Part shown: positions 22,774-33,238 of the stretch, in pieces
Layout of the letters: each line of letters opens with the position of its first letter
How positions within the stretch are numbered: the stretch's first letter is position 1
NCBI GenBank assembly: GCA_964017155.1
Contig: OZ024857.1
Coordinates: 26,915,396 to 26,979,395 of the forward strand
Reading direction: 5' to 3'
Length of the DNA: 64,000 nucleotides
Source: Oasisia sp. SBJ-2009
Lineage: Eukaryota; Annelida; Polychaeta; Sabellida; Siboglinidae
Made by a program: the position numbers and the translations under genes
Notes under the pieces: generated by a model
Seen by the model: only the letters and a program-made list of their open reading frames with translations
The model's database searches: none
What the model was told of the DNA's origin: nothing

Positions 22774-22935
22774 GTAAGTCTATATCAACAGATGTACTGG
22801 GCAAATGCCCTACTGTAAGTCTATATCAACAGATGTACTGGGCAAATGCCCTACTGTAAGTCTATATCAACAGATGTACTGGGCAAATGCCCTACTGTAA
22901 GTCTATATCAACAGATGTACTGTAAGTCTATATCA
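22774..22935. repeat. 41-bp donor-anchored repeat, intron 14
   Basis: Three full and one partial copy of GTAAGTCTATATCAACA then GATGTACTGGGCAAATGCCC, TACT. The last 24 bases copy the exon 14 end, so each unit repeats donor CTACT/GTAAGT. Read-through hits TAA at once (CTG TAA). Confidence 0.92.
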
Positions 22936-23156
22936 ACAGACGTACTCAGCCAAAAACACTTTCTCCTTTGATGACAGCATTCTTTATAAACTCAATTTGG
23001 AAATCCCATAAAATTCCAAATTATGGGAGTTGGACATATAATAACAACATCGATAAATATAACAGAACTAAAAACCACCACCTGCTTCATCGTAAAACTT
23101 GATTATTACAAAATAGATCGCTCAGAATTATTACTAACTTGAGTTTCTGTTTTCAG

Positions 23157-23278
23157 AGATCGCATAGAGAGGTCAAACCTTGAGGGCGTGTACCGAGAGG
23201 TCATAGTTCAATCGGTCGTCCACCCTTTCTCCATCACTGTATTCAAGCACCACATCTACTGGACGGACTGGCAGCTTG
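23157..23278 (+). CDS. LRP2: Exon 15: third propeller blade
   Basis: Reads [40 protein letters not shown]. The IER-x-L-G-REVIV and HPF-ITVF-IYWTDW patterns are standard. Acceptor TTTCAG at 23151-23156; donor CTTG/GTATGC, phase 1. Confidence 0.94.
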
Positions 23279-23816
23279 GTATGCCCCGCCCACTTGCACT
23301 TTATTTGGATTCTACAAGCTGTAAATCACCATGAACAGTTATAATTGGATCTGGCACTGTATTACCCCTAATAGCTCTCACACAACTTTAATGTGAAGCC
23401 TGATATTTGACCTAGATTAAAACAAACGTATTGTTTGTGCCAGTTTTGTTTGATCTAGCGACTTTACTATTCAATTCTCACAATTGCATGTTGTATGTAT
23501 TTGTAGATAATAAAATTACATACACAGTGGTAACAAAACTGCTGTTGTATCTTTAAAATATGTTGACCATTTCTTGCTTGACACTAAGACACAACAGTGC
23601 CATATGAGCTGACAATCAATAGCCGACTGGAGTGCTAATGGGTTAAATGAAATGTTATTAAAAAAATATTTTGAAACACAACATTAATGATGTGAGTTTA
23701 GAATATTTCCATATATAGTAAGAAAACACATTACTTATTCTTTCAAGTAGATGAACATTATTGACATTTTGTTTCTTTTGATTTCATACACTCATAGTTG
23801 TGTGTTTGACGAACAG
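23279..23816. other. Intron 15: unique AT-rich sequence
   Basis: No exon, array or element recognised. Confidence 0.5.
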
Positions 23817-23930
23817 GGGGCATCTACCGAGCAGAGAAGCACACAGGAGCCAATCAGCAGGCCATGATCCGTGGGCTGCCCAAGAGGCCCATGGGCATCC
23901 GCATGTTTGCTGCCAGTCTGCAGCAGAAGT
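23817..23930 (+). CDS. LRP2: Exon 16: closing strands of third propeller
   Basis: Reads GGIYRAEKHTGANQQAM, IRGLPKRPMGIRMFAASLQQ, K. This is the IYRA-K-G / RPMGI closing strand before the EGF. Acceptor AACAG at 23812-23816; donor AAGT/GTAAGT, phase 1 (a Cys codon split to exon 17). Confidence 0.93.
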
Positions 23931-23949
23931 GTAAGTTGCACTTGGTGTG

Positions 23950-24483
23950 CCAGTACATGCCCAATACATGGCTGATACATGGCTGATACATGCCCAATAC
24001 ATGGCTGATACATGCCCAATACATGGCTGATACATGCCCAATACATGGCTGATACATGGCTGATACATGGCTGATACATGCCCAATACATGGCTGATACA
24101 TGCCCAATACATGGCTGATACATGCCCAATACATGGCTGATACATGCCCAATACATGGCTGATACATGGCTGATACATGGCTGATACATGGCTGATACAT
24201 GCCCAATACATGGCTGATACATGCCCAATACATGCCCAATACATGGCTGATACATGCCCAATACATGCCCAATACATGGCTGATACATGCCCAATACATG
24301 CCCAATACATGGCTGATACATGCTCAATTCATGCCCAATACATGCCCAATACATGGCTGATACATGCCCAATACATGCCCAATACATGGCTGATACATGC
24401 CCAATACATGGCCGATACATGGCTGATACATGCCCAATACATGCCCAATACATGCCCAATACATGCCCAATACATGCCCAATA
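23950..24483. repeat. 11-bp two-type array (ACATGGCTGAT / ACATGCCCAAT), intron 16
   Basis: About 48 units of 11 bp, each one of two types that share ACATG and AT. The two types are interspersed in an irregular order. Five long ORFs over it on both strands are artefacts. Confidence 0.95.
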
Positions 24484-24850
24484 GAGGATACATCAAATGA
24501 TTCCCAGTTCTTATGAAGGACTGTGATTATCACCTTTGCCAAAATAACGTGCTAATGTATTGTTTTACTTTGAAGCATTGATCTGGCAAACTGTTCAAGT
24601 CTTCTTCACTAGATGTAGTCAGAAATTGACAAAACAATCGCAAATCTGACCAGCTTTATTTTGTACAAGGTAGAGATAAAAGTATGGTCGCTTGGTCACT
24701 AGATAGCAGTGTATTTGCTATATATGCCTATTATTATTAATGTATTGAATTATTTTATCGTATTTGCTACTGCGAAATGTAGTTACCATTGCAAGAAATA
24801 AAGAATATTAAATCACCTAAATAGATAACTGTCCAAACTGTGTACACCAG
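24484..24850. other. Intron 16 unique part
   Basis: Nothing recognised besides the exon 17 acceptor at its end. Confidence 0.4.
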
Positions 24851-25108
24851 GCGAAGATCCGTGCGCCAAAAACAACGGGGGCTGTACAGACATCTGCCAC
24901 TCGGCGCCAGGGGGCGGGGTGGAGTGTTCGTGCCCCGACAACTCGGACACAAAGATTGGCAACGGGGGCAAAATGTGTGTGCCCGTACCCAACAACTGCA
25001 CTGAGGGTCAGTTTGTGTGTCGCAACGGTCACTGCATCAGCTCCAAGTGGCTGTGTGACCACGACGACGACTGCAAGGACGGCACTGACGAAGACCCCCG
25101 CATCTGTG
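24851..25108 (+). CDS. LRP2: Exon 17: EGF-like module plus LDL-A module 1 of the 10-module cluster
   Basis: Reads [36 protein letters not shown] for the EGF, then [38 protein letters not shown] for the LDL-A. The calcium cage D-x-D-D-C-x-D-x-T-D-E is intact. EGF and first LDL-A share one exon, as in exon 32. Acceptor ACCAG at 24846-24850; donor TGTG/GTACGT, phase 1. Confidence 0.96.
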
Positions 25109-25412
25109 GTACGTTTGTCTGTTGCTACTGAGTCTGATCACCCGCTCTCTATGTTCTTCCAAGTACTTCCATCTCAAAGGAGATACCATTGTATAAAATG
25201 TAAAACATCTCGCTATAGCAGGAGTTTTGTGCCTGTGGCCATTAGAATGTTGAATGCTAAATGAGTCATATTGCTGTCAACTGGTTGAGTTGTTCTTGTA
25301 GTGGATACATCTGGAAATTTATTTGCATTTTGTTGTCACCATCCCATATATTTTAGATGTGATCATGAGTTGTACAATGCATATCCTGTTTAAGGACAAT
25401 AAAGTGAAATTG

Positions 25413-25885
25413 ATTGATTGATTGATTGGTTGGTTGGTTGGTTGGTTGGTTGGTTGGTTGGTTGGTTGGTTGGTTGGTTGGTTGGTTGGTTGGTTGGTTG
25501 GTTGGTTGGTTGGTTGGTTGGTTGGTTGGTTGGTTGGTTGGTTGGTTGGTTGGTTGGTTGGTTGGTTGGTTGGTTGGTTGGTTGGTTGGTTGGTTGGTTG
25601 GTTGGTTGGTTGGTTGGTTGGTTGGTTGGTTGGTTGGTTGGTTGGTTGGTTGGTTGGTTGGTTGGTTGGTTGGTTGGTTGGTTGGTTGGTTGGTTGGTTG
25701 GTTGGTTGGTTGGTTGGTTGGTTGGTTGGTTGGTTGGTTGGTTGGTTGGTTGGTTGGTTGGTTGGTTGGTTGGTTGGTTGTTTGGTTGTTTGATTGTTTG
25801 ATTGTTTGATTGTTTGAATGATCGATCGAGCGAGCGAGCGAGCGAGCGAGCGATCGATCGATCGATCGATCGATTGATTGATCAA
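25413..25885. repeat. (GGTT)n microsatellite with (GATT), (GATC) and (GAGC) flanks
   Basis: Nearly pure (GGTT)n from about 25426 to 25781, then (GTTT GATT)n, then (GAGC/GATC)n to about 25880. All six frames over it are open, giving meaningless ORFs. Confidence 0.97.
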
Positions 25886-25949
25886 CTGTTTACTTGAAAT
25901 GAAATACTATGTGCTGATTGTATAGCCATAATATGATAATCTGCTGTAG

Positions 25950-26545
25950 GTTTAAACATTTGAATTGAATTGAATTGAAATTTATTTCAACAACAACTAC
26001 TACTACATTATAAATACAGTGGATACAATACAAATTGTTGAAAAAAGGGTAAAAGAAGTACAATACTTATCATGTTTACCCTTATAATTTCTTAATTTCA
26101 TACATAAAGCATCTGAACAGTGCAATAGAAGGTGTGACAACACTATTTGTATGTGTAACCATACAAAATTTAATAAAAAAGACATTGTGACATTTGTTGA
26201 AAAAAGACCTTTTATAACAATAAACAAACTGAATATTTAATTTTGTTATCTATTTTATGTTAGCAAAAATGGTCTAGGACTCTAACACATAACTATTCAA
26301 CAGTCTATTTGTATAATGCTTTTTGAAATGATGAAATTTTTTACAACTAATCAGTGAATTATCGAGGGAGTTCCAAAGTTTAACTCCAAGAACAGAAATA
26401 CACATACTTTTTTAAGTTAGTACGCACATAGATTTGCTTGAACTTACATTTATGCCTGGATGAATATTGTGATTCATGTATTTTTAACAAATTTTGTACA
26501 TTCATTGGTAATAATATATAACGATATGCCTTAAACATAATTATA
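25950..26545 (-). mobile_element. LINE 3' end (non-LTR retrotransposon), degraded
   Basis: On the minus strand, with one shift, it reads HESQYSSRHKCKF, then SVLGVKLWNSLDNSLISC, FHHFKKHYTNRLLNSY, stop. This is the C-terminus of many CR1/Jockey-like reverse transcriptases (G-x-K-LWNSL ... FK). The 3' end has an (AATTC)n tail at about 25950-25985, typical of CR1/L2-type ends. Intron 17. Confidence 0.7.
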
Positions 26546-27085
26546 GCAGTTTTTAGCTTTACAAGATCTGGTAATTTAAGAATATGTACATTATGAAAGA
26601 GTAAATTTAATTAATCAAACAATAATTTATTATAAATGAATATCTATATTGATTTATTTATTAGATTAATGTAAGTTTTTAATATTTATTTTAAATCATT
26701 TCTTATTTATTTAAATAACTGACTAAATTGTGTAACTATGTCTGCCATAACCAGTGTACGTGAATGTATGGAATATGAGTCTGCGACTGCCTATATAATT
26801 GCTGATTTTATTATTTTGATCTGACCACAAGATACTGTTCTCTCCTTTGAGAAATTTAATAAAGTGTTTTGTGTCTTGCTCCTGGCCATGCTACGAGTGT
26901 TTGTCTCACAGTCCTGTAAGCTGTAGTGATACCATTGAACCATCAGCCCTCACACAGGCAGGTGATAAGACAGCTGAGAAAAAGCTGCCTGAAGAACGCT
27001 GTCCCATACTGGTGGCATGCCATCCATGTGACACACGTGTCGCTGCCGTCTCCAAAAAGCTTTTATAAATCTCTTATACCTGTTT
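26546..27085. other. Intron 17 unique part
   Basis: AT-rich, with no exon recognised. Confidence 0.4.
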
Positions 27086-27344
27086 GTTGTTACATGACTT
27101 ACACCTGTCTGTCGTTACATCACTTACACCTGTCTGTCGTTACATCACTTACACCTGTCTGTCGTTACATCACTTACACCTGTCTGTCGTTACATCACTT
27201 ACACCTGTCTGTCGTTACATCACTTACACCTGTCTGTCTTTACATGACTTACACCTGTCTGTCGTTACATCACTTACACCTGTCTGTCGTTACATCACTT
27301 ACACCTGTCTGTCGTTACATCACTTACACCTGTCTGTGTTACAG
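27086..27344 (+). repeat. 25-bp acceptor-side repeat, intron 17
   Basis: About ten copies of ACACCTGTCTGTCGTTACAT, CACTT run directly into the exon 18 acceptor, whose tract is itself a variant unit (ACACCTGTCTGTGTTACAG). The repeats duplicate the polypyrimidine tract; only the last copy has the terminal AG. Confidence 0.9.
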
Positions 27345-27461
27345 CGGAACACACCTGCGCTCCGACCTCATTCGTCTGTGGCAACGGTCGCTGTATTCCC
27401 ATAAGATGGCGCTGCGACTTCGACAACGATTGCAGAGACAACTCAGATGAACTGAACTGTC
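27345..27461 (+). CDS. LRP2: Exon 18: LDL-A module 2
   Basis: Reads [38 protein letters not shown]. One complete six-cysteine LDL-A with the D-x-DC-D-SDE calcium motif. Symmetric phase 1-1 exon. Acceptor TTACAG at 27339-27344; donor TGTC/GTAAGT. Confidence 0.97.
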
Positions 27462-27589
27462 GTAAGTAGTCAAATCTCTCACCAGATGATGTAATTATTT
27501 GTCATTTCTCTCCCAAGAATCGGATAATTACTCAACAAAGTCCTGCTAGGATAATGTGCTGAGGTTTTATTTCAGAGTATCCCTCTCTA

Positions 27590-27805
27590 GACTAGACTCT
27601 AGACACATTTTTCCAAAGATTGGGTTCTTTTACATCCTCTGCATCGGATATTTTTCCTCACTGCGTGTGGGATCTTTTAGCTATGGCTTCTAGTATCTAA
27701 TCCAAAAGACAGACAATGTGAAGTGAACAACATTTCCCAAATTTTGAAACCAGGATTTGAACGACAGTTCGATTGTTCGGGCACTATAAGCTCTTGTTGG
27801 TAATT
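27590..27805 (-). mobile_element. SINE family B, diverged copy
   Basis: On the minus strand it has GTTCAAATCCTGGTTTC as a B-box remnant and a body with AAAAGATCCCACACGCAG, shared with 14240-14458. Intron 18. Confidence 0.5.
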
Positions 27806-27824
27806 CTCTAACATGCGACTATAC

Positions 27825-28336
27825 ATTCCCCACCTGTGCCCTAGTACAGTTCATGTGACTTGTATGACTTGTGTTTGCAGTGTTCCCCTCCTGTGCCCTA
27901 GTACAGTTCATGTGACTTGTATGACTTGTGTTTGCAGTGTTCCCCTCCTGTGCCCCAGTACAGTTCATGTGACTTGTATGACTTGTGTTTGCAGTGTTCC
28001 CCTCCTGTGCCCTAGTACAGTTTATGTGACTTGTATGACTTGTGTTTGCAGTGTTCCCCTCCTGTGCCCCAGTACAGTTCATGTGCCTTGTATGACTTGT
28101 GTTTGCAGTGTTCCCCTCCTGTGCCCCAGTACAGTTCATGTGCCTTGTATGACTTGTGCTTGCAGTGTTCCCCTCCTGTGCCCCAGTACAGTTCATGTGA
28201 CTTGTATGACTTGTGCTTGCAGTGTTCCCCTCCTGTGCCCCAGTACAGTTCATGTGACTTGTATGACTTGTGCTTGCAGCGTTCCCCTCCTGTGCCCCAG
28301 TACAGTTCATGTGACTTGTATGACTTGTGTTTGCAG
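27825..28336 (+). repeat. 57-bp acceptor-bearing repeat, intron 18
   Basis: Nine copies of GTTCCCCTCCTGTGCCCC, AGTACAGTTCATGTGACT, TGTATGACTTGTGTTTGCAG(T/C). Each unit contains a TTGCAG acceptor followed by a copy of the first ~36 bp of exon 19. In the exon frame every upstream copy meets a TGA (ATG TGA or GTA TGA), so only the last acceptor is productive. Confidence 0.95.
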
Positions 28337-28459
28337 CGTTCCCCTCCTGTGCCCCGGCAGAGTTCATGTGTGCCAACTACCGTTGCATTGACCGAGCCCA
28401 GGTGTGTGACGGCATCGACAACTGCAAGGATGGAAACTTCAGTGACGAGGTGGGATGTG
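28337..28459 (+). CDS. LRP2: Exon 19: LDL-A module 3
   Basis: Reads FPSCAPAEFMCANYRCID, QVCDGIDNCKDGNFSDEVGC. The two-residue longer acidic loop (DGNFSDE) matches the third module of this cluster in vertebrate megalin (NNTSDE), a useful orthology marker. Acceptor TTGCAG at 28331-28336; donor TGTG/GTAAGT, phase 1. Confidence 0.96.
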
Positions 28460-28585
28460 GTAAGTTCACTCAGGATGGCATGTAGTAAGTTCATTCACGA
28501 TGGTATGTGGTAGGTTCACTTAGTGTGGGTGGAGTATGGTAAGTTCATTCATTGAGGGTGGGGTGTTTTAAGTTCACTACTTACT
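28460..28585 (+). repeat. Donor-anchored repeat at start of intron 19
   Basis: Four decayed units of about 30 to 35 bp, each with GTAAGTTCACT or a variant (GTAGGTTCACT, TTAAGTTCACT) preceded by ATGTG or TATG as at the exon 19 end. Confidence 0.7.
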
Positions 28586-28689
28586 ACCCTGTTGCCAGCT
28601 CATATTACATGCCTAAGTTAGATGAAGTGTACTTACCACCCTGTTGCCAGTAGATCAAGTTATGTAGCCTCCTAGTTCCAGGCCCCTGG

Positions 28690-28984
28690 TTCGAGCTCCT
28701 ACAACATGCCTCCAGATCCTAGGATGTGCCCCCTGCTTCAGACTGCTACAACATACCCCGTTTTAGCTCCTACAATGTGCCCCCTGTTTTCTGCTCCTAC
28801 AACATGCCCCCCTGTTTCTAGCTTCTATGACACGCCCCCCTGTGTCAAATAACTACAGCTTGCCCCCTGTTTCCAACTCCAACAAAGTACCCCCTGTTTC
28901 CAACTCCTACAAAGTACCCCCTGTTTCCAACTCCTACAACGTACACCCTGTTTCCAGCTTCTACAATGTGCCCCCTGTTTCCAG
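28690..28984 (+). repeat. 27 to 29-bp acceptor-bearing repeat at end of intron 19
   Basis: About ten units of TGCCCCCTGTTTCCAGCTCC, TACAAC(G/A). They duplicate the TTTCCAG acceptor plus the first ~15 bp of exon 20. Several copies have lost the AG (TTTCCAACTCC). Confidence 0.88.
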
Positions 28985-29131
28985 CTCCTACAACGTGCCC
29001 CCCGGGACAAATCAAGTGTGGCAACAACAACGTGTGCATCCGGCGGCGGTGGCTGTGTGACGGAGACAACGACTGCGGCGACCACTCCGACGAGAACCCT
29101 ACATTCTGTCGCGCCACTACATGTGACCCGG
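28985..29131 (+). CDS. LRP2: Exon 20: LDL-A module 4 and first cysteine of module 5
   Basis: Reads [55 protein letters not shown] after the SDE matches megalin module 4 (NPTYC). The exon also carries CDPG, the start of module 5, so this module is split between exons. The acceptor TTTCCAG ends at 28984; it is the last of a series of near-identical sites, and it alone joins exon 19 in frame without extra residues. Donor CCGG/GTAGAT, phase 1. Confidence 0.93.
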
Positions 29132-29304
29132 GTAGATATCCACGACCTTTCACCTTGACTTGTGCAGTTTCATAACAACCTTCTTGGTTGTCTGTGCACA
29201 CGCCTAACTGTAATCTTCAATGACACTGCCCATCTCACTTGTTGAGATCATTTATGTGTTGTAGGAATGAGTCTTATTTGCAATTAGTATATAAATAACT
29301 AGTT

Positions 29305-30065
29305 GTTTGCAGACACTGTCAGTGTCCCTGGTTAGAAGAGGCAGCAGACACTGACAGTGTCCCTGGTTAGAAGAGGCAGTAGACACTGTCAGTGTCCCTG
29401 GTTAGAAGAGGCAGCAGACACTGTCAGTGTCCCTGGTTAGAAGAGGCAGTAGACACTGTCAGTGTCCCTGGTTAGAAGAGGCAGCAGACACTGACAGTGT
29501 CCCTGGTTAGAAGAGGCAGTAGACACTGTCAGTGTCCCTGGTTAGAAGAGGCAGTAGACACTGTCAGTGTCCCTGGTTAGAAGAGGCAGCAGACACTGAC
29601 AGTGTCCCTGGTTAGAAGAGGCAGTAGACACTGTCAGTGTCCCTGGTTAGAAGAGGCAGCAGACACTGTCAGTGTCCCTGGTTAGAAGAGGCAGTAGACA
29701 CTGTCAGTGTCCCTGGTTAGAAGAGGCAGCAGACACTGACAGTGTCCCTGGTTAGAAGAGGCAGTAGACACTGTCAGTGTCCCTGGTTAGAAGAGGCAGT
29801 AGACACTGTCAGTGTCCCTGGTTAGAAGAGGCAGTAGACACTGTCAGTGTCCCTGGTTAGAAGAGGCAGTAGACACTGTCAGTGTCCCTGGTTAGAAGAG
29901 GCAGTAGACACTGTCAGTGTCCCTGGTTAGAAGAGGCAGTAGACACTGTCAGTGTCCCTGGTTAGAAGAGGCAGTAGACACTGTCAGTGTCCCTGGTTAG
30001 AAGAGGCAGTAGACACTGTCAGTGTCCCTGGTTAGAAGAGGCAGTAGACACTGTCAGTGTCCCTG
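29305..30065. repeat. 35-bp minisatellite with perfect 15-bp palindrome, intron 20
   Basis: About 21 copies of AGACACTGTCAGTGTCC, CTGGTTAGAAGAGGCAG(T/C). Each contains GACACTG-N-CAGTGTC. The central N is T or A between copies; little else varies. Confidence 0.95.
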
Positions 30066-30172
30066 ACTAGCTGCGGCTTTTTCATTTCCTTCATATCAGT
30101 TTCTCATCATCTGCCACTGCTTGCTCTAGCCACATTGTCTTTATGTGAGTGTGACCTTGACCCTGGTTACAG

Positions 30173-30277
30173 GTGACTTCCTGTGTCGCAGCAGTCACCG
30201 CTGTGTGCCGGCCAGTTGGCACTGTGATGGTGACGATGACTGTGGGGATGGCTCCGATGAACCAGAAGAAATATGTA
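30173..30277 (+). CDS. LRP2: Exon 21: LDL-A module 5 (remainder)
   Basis: Reads [35 protein letters not shown]. It completes the module begun in exon 20. Acceptor TTACAG at 30167-30172; donor TGTA/GTAAGT, phase 1. Confidence 0.95.
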
Positions 30278-30600
30278 GTAAGTCACCTTCACCTTTGACC
30301 GGGAGAAATCATTGTGAACAAATTCGTTGTCCAAGACATTTGTTTGAGTAAAAATCAACTTGTGGGGGATTGGAGAACTTTGAGGGGGTGAATATTTTAA
30401 AATATTTGACATAATGATCAGTACATAATGGAGCTAGAGTAACCAGATTTGTTATTCTGATGGGTTGTTTTGTTTGGATTAAAATAGAGAAATATATTAT
30501 TGTTATTATTTAAAAAAAAAAATTATATATCATATTTTTACCAAAGGTGTTACTCTTTATTCACGCAAATTTCTTCATGGCATAATATAATATAGTATTT
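30278..30600. other. Intron 21 unique part
   Basis: AT-rich; nothing recognised. Confidence 0.4.
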
Positions 30601-30912
30601 AAAAAAAGTAAATTCTTATATAGCACAGTATCCAATCCTCAGGATTGCTCAAAATGCTTTAAACTGTTCTCCCTGGTAAACCTGTTCAATTGAACACCAT
30701 CTTGGTTTTTCTTGGAAGCATCCAGTCTTGCTGCAATATATGAGTGAAGACTTCGGTCACAAATATCCACCACTGTCTGTAGCCAGGTACTCATTCATAC
30801 AGCTTAGTGAACTGGAGCAATGTAGAGAGCAGCTCAGGATTCCTCCAGCAGCTCAGGATTCGAATTCAGGTTCTCTTAGTTGACAGACCAAAGCTCTGCT
30901 ACTATAGCGCTA
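30600..30912 (-). mobile_element. SINE family A, near full length, diverged
   Basis: It spans the tail (AAGTAAATTCTTATATAGC on +) to the tRNA-like head, whose T-arm region reads TTCGAATTCAGGTTC on +. Same order of blocks as the copy at 59555. Confidence 0.65.
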
Positions 30913-31110
30913 CTATTTATTAGAAACATTAAAATAGAAGTACATGAATAATGCTTTCCATGGGATAACCATGCCTAAACTTGATTATATTTATTATTAT
31001 ACAGTAGTTCAAGTTCTATTCATATGGTTTCAAATATGACTCTTCATGATTATGCAGTTTCTGACATGAGCAATCTGTACATATGGAGTGTGATCTTGTA
31101 TGGAATCATA

Positions 31111-31408
31111 GCTTTATGCAGAGACCCGTCCAACCGACATTTGGACGGGTAAAAACGAATATGGACGGGTAGAAATATGGGCCGATGGGTGGTAGACAGG
31201 TAATAAAATGAAGGAGCGAAAAAAGTCTTCCAAAACCATAGATAGTGTGAGTTATGCCTTGAAAGTGAGTGTAAATGGTGTTTCGTGTGTGTTTGTAGTG
31301 CATTTCAGGTCATCAGACACATTTCAAAGTTTGTAAACTGGCTTAACAGTTAACATCCATGAGTCCACCAAAATGTGTGACTGGCAATAATTTTATCCTT
31401 CATAAAGC
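31111..31408. mobile_element. MITE family M, copy 2
   Basis: Starts GCTTTATGCAGAGACCCGTC and ends CTTCATAAAGC, imperfect terminal inverted repeats. The body has GGACGGGTAAAAACG, TTATGCCTTGAAAG and GGTCATCAGACACATTTC. About 300 bp, no ORF. Confidence 0.75.
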
Positions 31409-31467
31409 CCTGTATGGAGGGTGGGTGGGTTAGGGTGTCTCAGGGTGTCTCCCTTTGGTGTCCACAG

Positions 31468-31599
31468 GTAACCCGAACCGGACGTGTTTTGGCAACCAGT
31501 TCACGTGTAACAACGGCAAGTGTATCCAGCTGCACTGGGTGTGTGACGGGGACGACGACTGCGACGACAACTCAGACGAGGCCCTCGGACTCAACTGTG
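31468..31599 (+). CDS. LRP2: Exon 22: LDL-A module 6
   Basis: Reads [44 protein letters not shown]. Complete LDL-A. Acceptor CCACAG at 31462-31467; donor TGTG/GTAGGT, phase 1. Confidence 0.96.
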
Positions 31600-32313
31600 G
31601 TAGGTGACACCTCAGGCAGTGGTCGCAGACTGCTGTGACACTGTAGTAGTGGTCAGTTTTCATTTATCATCAAGTGTTGTAAACATACTATTGTTATATT
31701 AATTAACTATGTTAGCCTAATGCTATATCAGTTTATTAGTTCTGTTACAGAAATGGTAGACTCACTAAATTCGATGGCTGAGCTTCAGTCGTAATATAGT
31801 GCCTACAAAGTTGGTTTAACTTATTTGGAGAGATCAGTTAAGCATACAGTTAGCATGCCTAATCCACTATCAGTGTGTGATAGAAATAAGTTTTAGTGAC
31901 ATTTATGTGGCTACTAAAGAAAAATTTAATTTCCATCTGCATTGCAGAACATAAAAATTAATATATATCATGTAATTATAATGAAACAAATATCAAAGGC
32001 GCAACTATAATTTATTGTTGACACCTGAAAAGACAATGAAAATATATTCTTTACTGTTTTCATACATTTGGATTTATGTATTTTATCTTTCCTTATTCCT
32101 TGTCTACATTTGTGTTGCTTCAATTGTTATCATTATTATTTTATTTTTATTATTACCTTATTACTTTTATTTTTCTGTTTTGTTCCTCAAACAATAAACC
32201 AACCATAGTCTAGATAGATCAAGACTGATCAGCCAACATACCATACAGATACAGAGACTAGTCCAGTGTGACTGATGCAGACCATGCATAGTGTTCACCC
32301 CATGTTTTGTCAG
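31600..32313. other. Intron 22: unique AT-rich sequence
   Basis: No element or exon recognised; the 60-residue hydrophobic ORF at 32015 is AT-rich and unsupported. Confidence 0.5.
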
Positions 32314-32571
32314 CTGACCGCACATGTCCCCCAAACTCGTTCCGCTGTGAGTCGAACCACGCTGCGGGCCACTACCCCTGCATCTCCCAGAAGCTGGTCT
32401 GTGACGGCACACGCAACTGCCTGCACGGAGAGGACGAGATGCAGAGCTGTCCACCCCGGACATGCGCCCCTGGTCAGTTCACTTGCGCCAACGGCATCTG
32501 TCTTGACCAGCGCTGGGTCTGTGACCGGGACAACGACTGCGGCGACTTCTCGGATGAATCCAGCAACTGCA
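32314..32571 (+). CDS. LRP2: Exon 23: LDL-A modules 7 and 8
   Basis: Module 7 reads TCPPNSFRCESNHAAGHYPC, LVCDGTRNCLHGEDEMQSC. It has an extra loop between cysteines 2 and 3 (compare the PPDRR insertion in vertebrate megalin) and an altered calcium motif (TRNCLHGEDE). Module 8 reads TCAPGQFTCANGICLDQRWV, CDRDNDCGDFSDESSNC, canonical. Acceptor TGTCAG at 32308-32313; donor TGCA/GTGAGT, phase 1. Confidence 0.95.
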
Positions 32572-32830
32572 GTGAGTTCAGTTAGTGCATGGGGGTCATT
32601 GAGTGTAACAGTGAGAGTGGTGAGTTCACTTAGAGTGTAGGAGTAATTGGGTGCAGTGTAAGATATGGAGTGAGTTCACTTGGTGCTTAAGGGTAAGATA
32701 TGGAGTAAGTTCACTTGGTGCTTAAGGGTCACCGAGTGCAATGTAAGATAGTGGTGAGTTCACTAAGTGTTTAGGAGTCATTGGGTGCAGTGTAAGATGT
32801 GGAGTGAGTATACTAGAGTATTAGGGATTA
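32572..32830 (+). repeat. Donor-anchored repeat, intron 23
   Basis: About four decayed units of roughly 58 bp, each with GTGAGTTCACTTGGTG, AAGGGTCA, GAGTGCAATGTAAGA. The first is the functional donor GTGAGTTCAG. Confidence 0.75.
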
Positions 32831-33115
32831 TTGAGTACGTATGAAGAGTTGGTAGCTAGACTTTGCATTGTGTTGGTCTACTCATTGACCATATTCGCTG
32901 GAGCAAGACTGGTCTCAAGACATGTATATATGTTTTAGTTTACTTCTTCTGTCAATGGTCATCATCAATACCCTCCCTCTTCCATCCTCCACTCCCATGC
33001 CATCCCCTAAATTGCCTTCCCCCACCACTCCCATCTCTATTTTCGTCTTCCTACAAATCCCTTCTGTGGGCTTTCTACTCGATGTGACATTGACCCAGTG
33101 AATGTTGTTCCTCAG

Positions 33116-33238
33116 CCTACCCTCCGTGTACTGAGGACCAGTTCCAGTGCGCCAGTGGCCGGTGCATTCCAAAGCAGTTCCACTGTGACGGAGACAAGGA
33201 CTGCCAGGACGGCTCCGACGAACGCGAAGACGTCTGTT
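33116..33238 (+). CDS. LRP2: Exon 24: LDL-A module 9
   Basis: Reads [41 protein letters not shown]. Complete canonical module. Acceptor CTCAG at 33111-33115; donor TGTT/GTGAGT, phase 1. Confidence 0.96.

Noticed and set aside
25319..25885. NQPT, LVGW and similar ORFs
   Set aside because: Translations of (GGTT)n.
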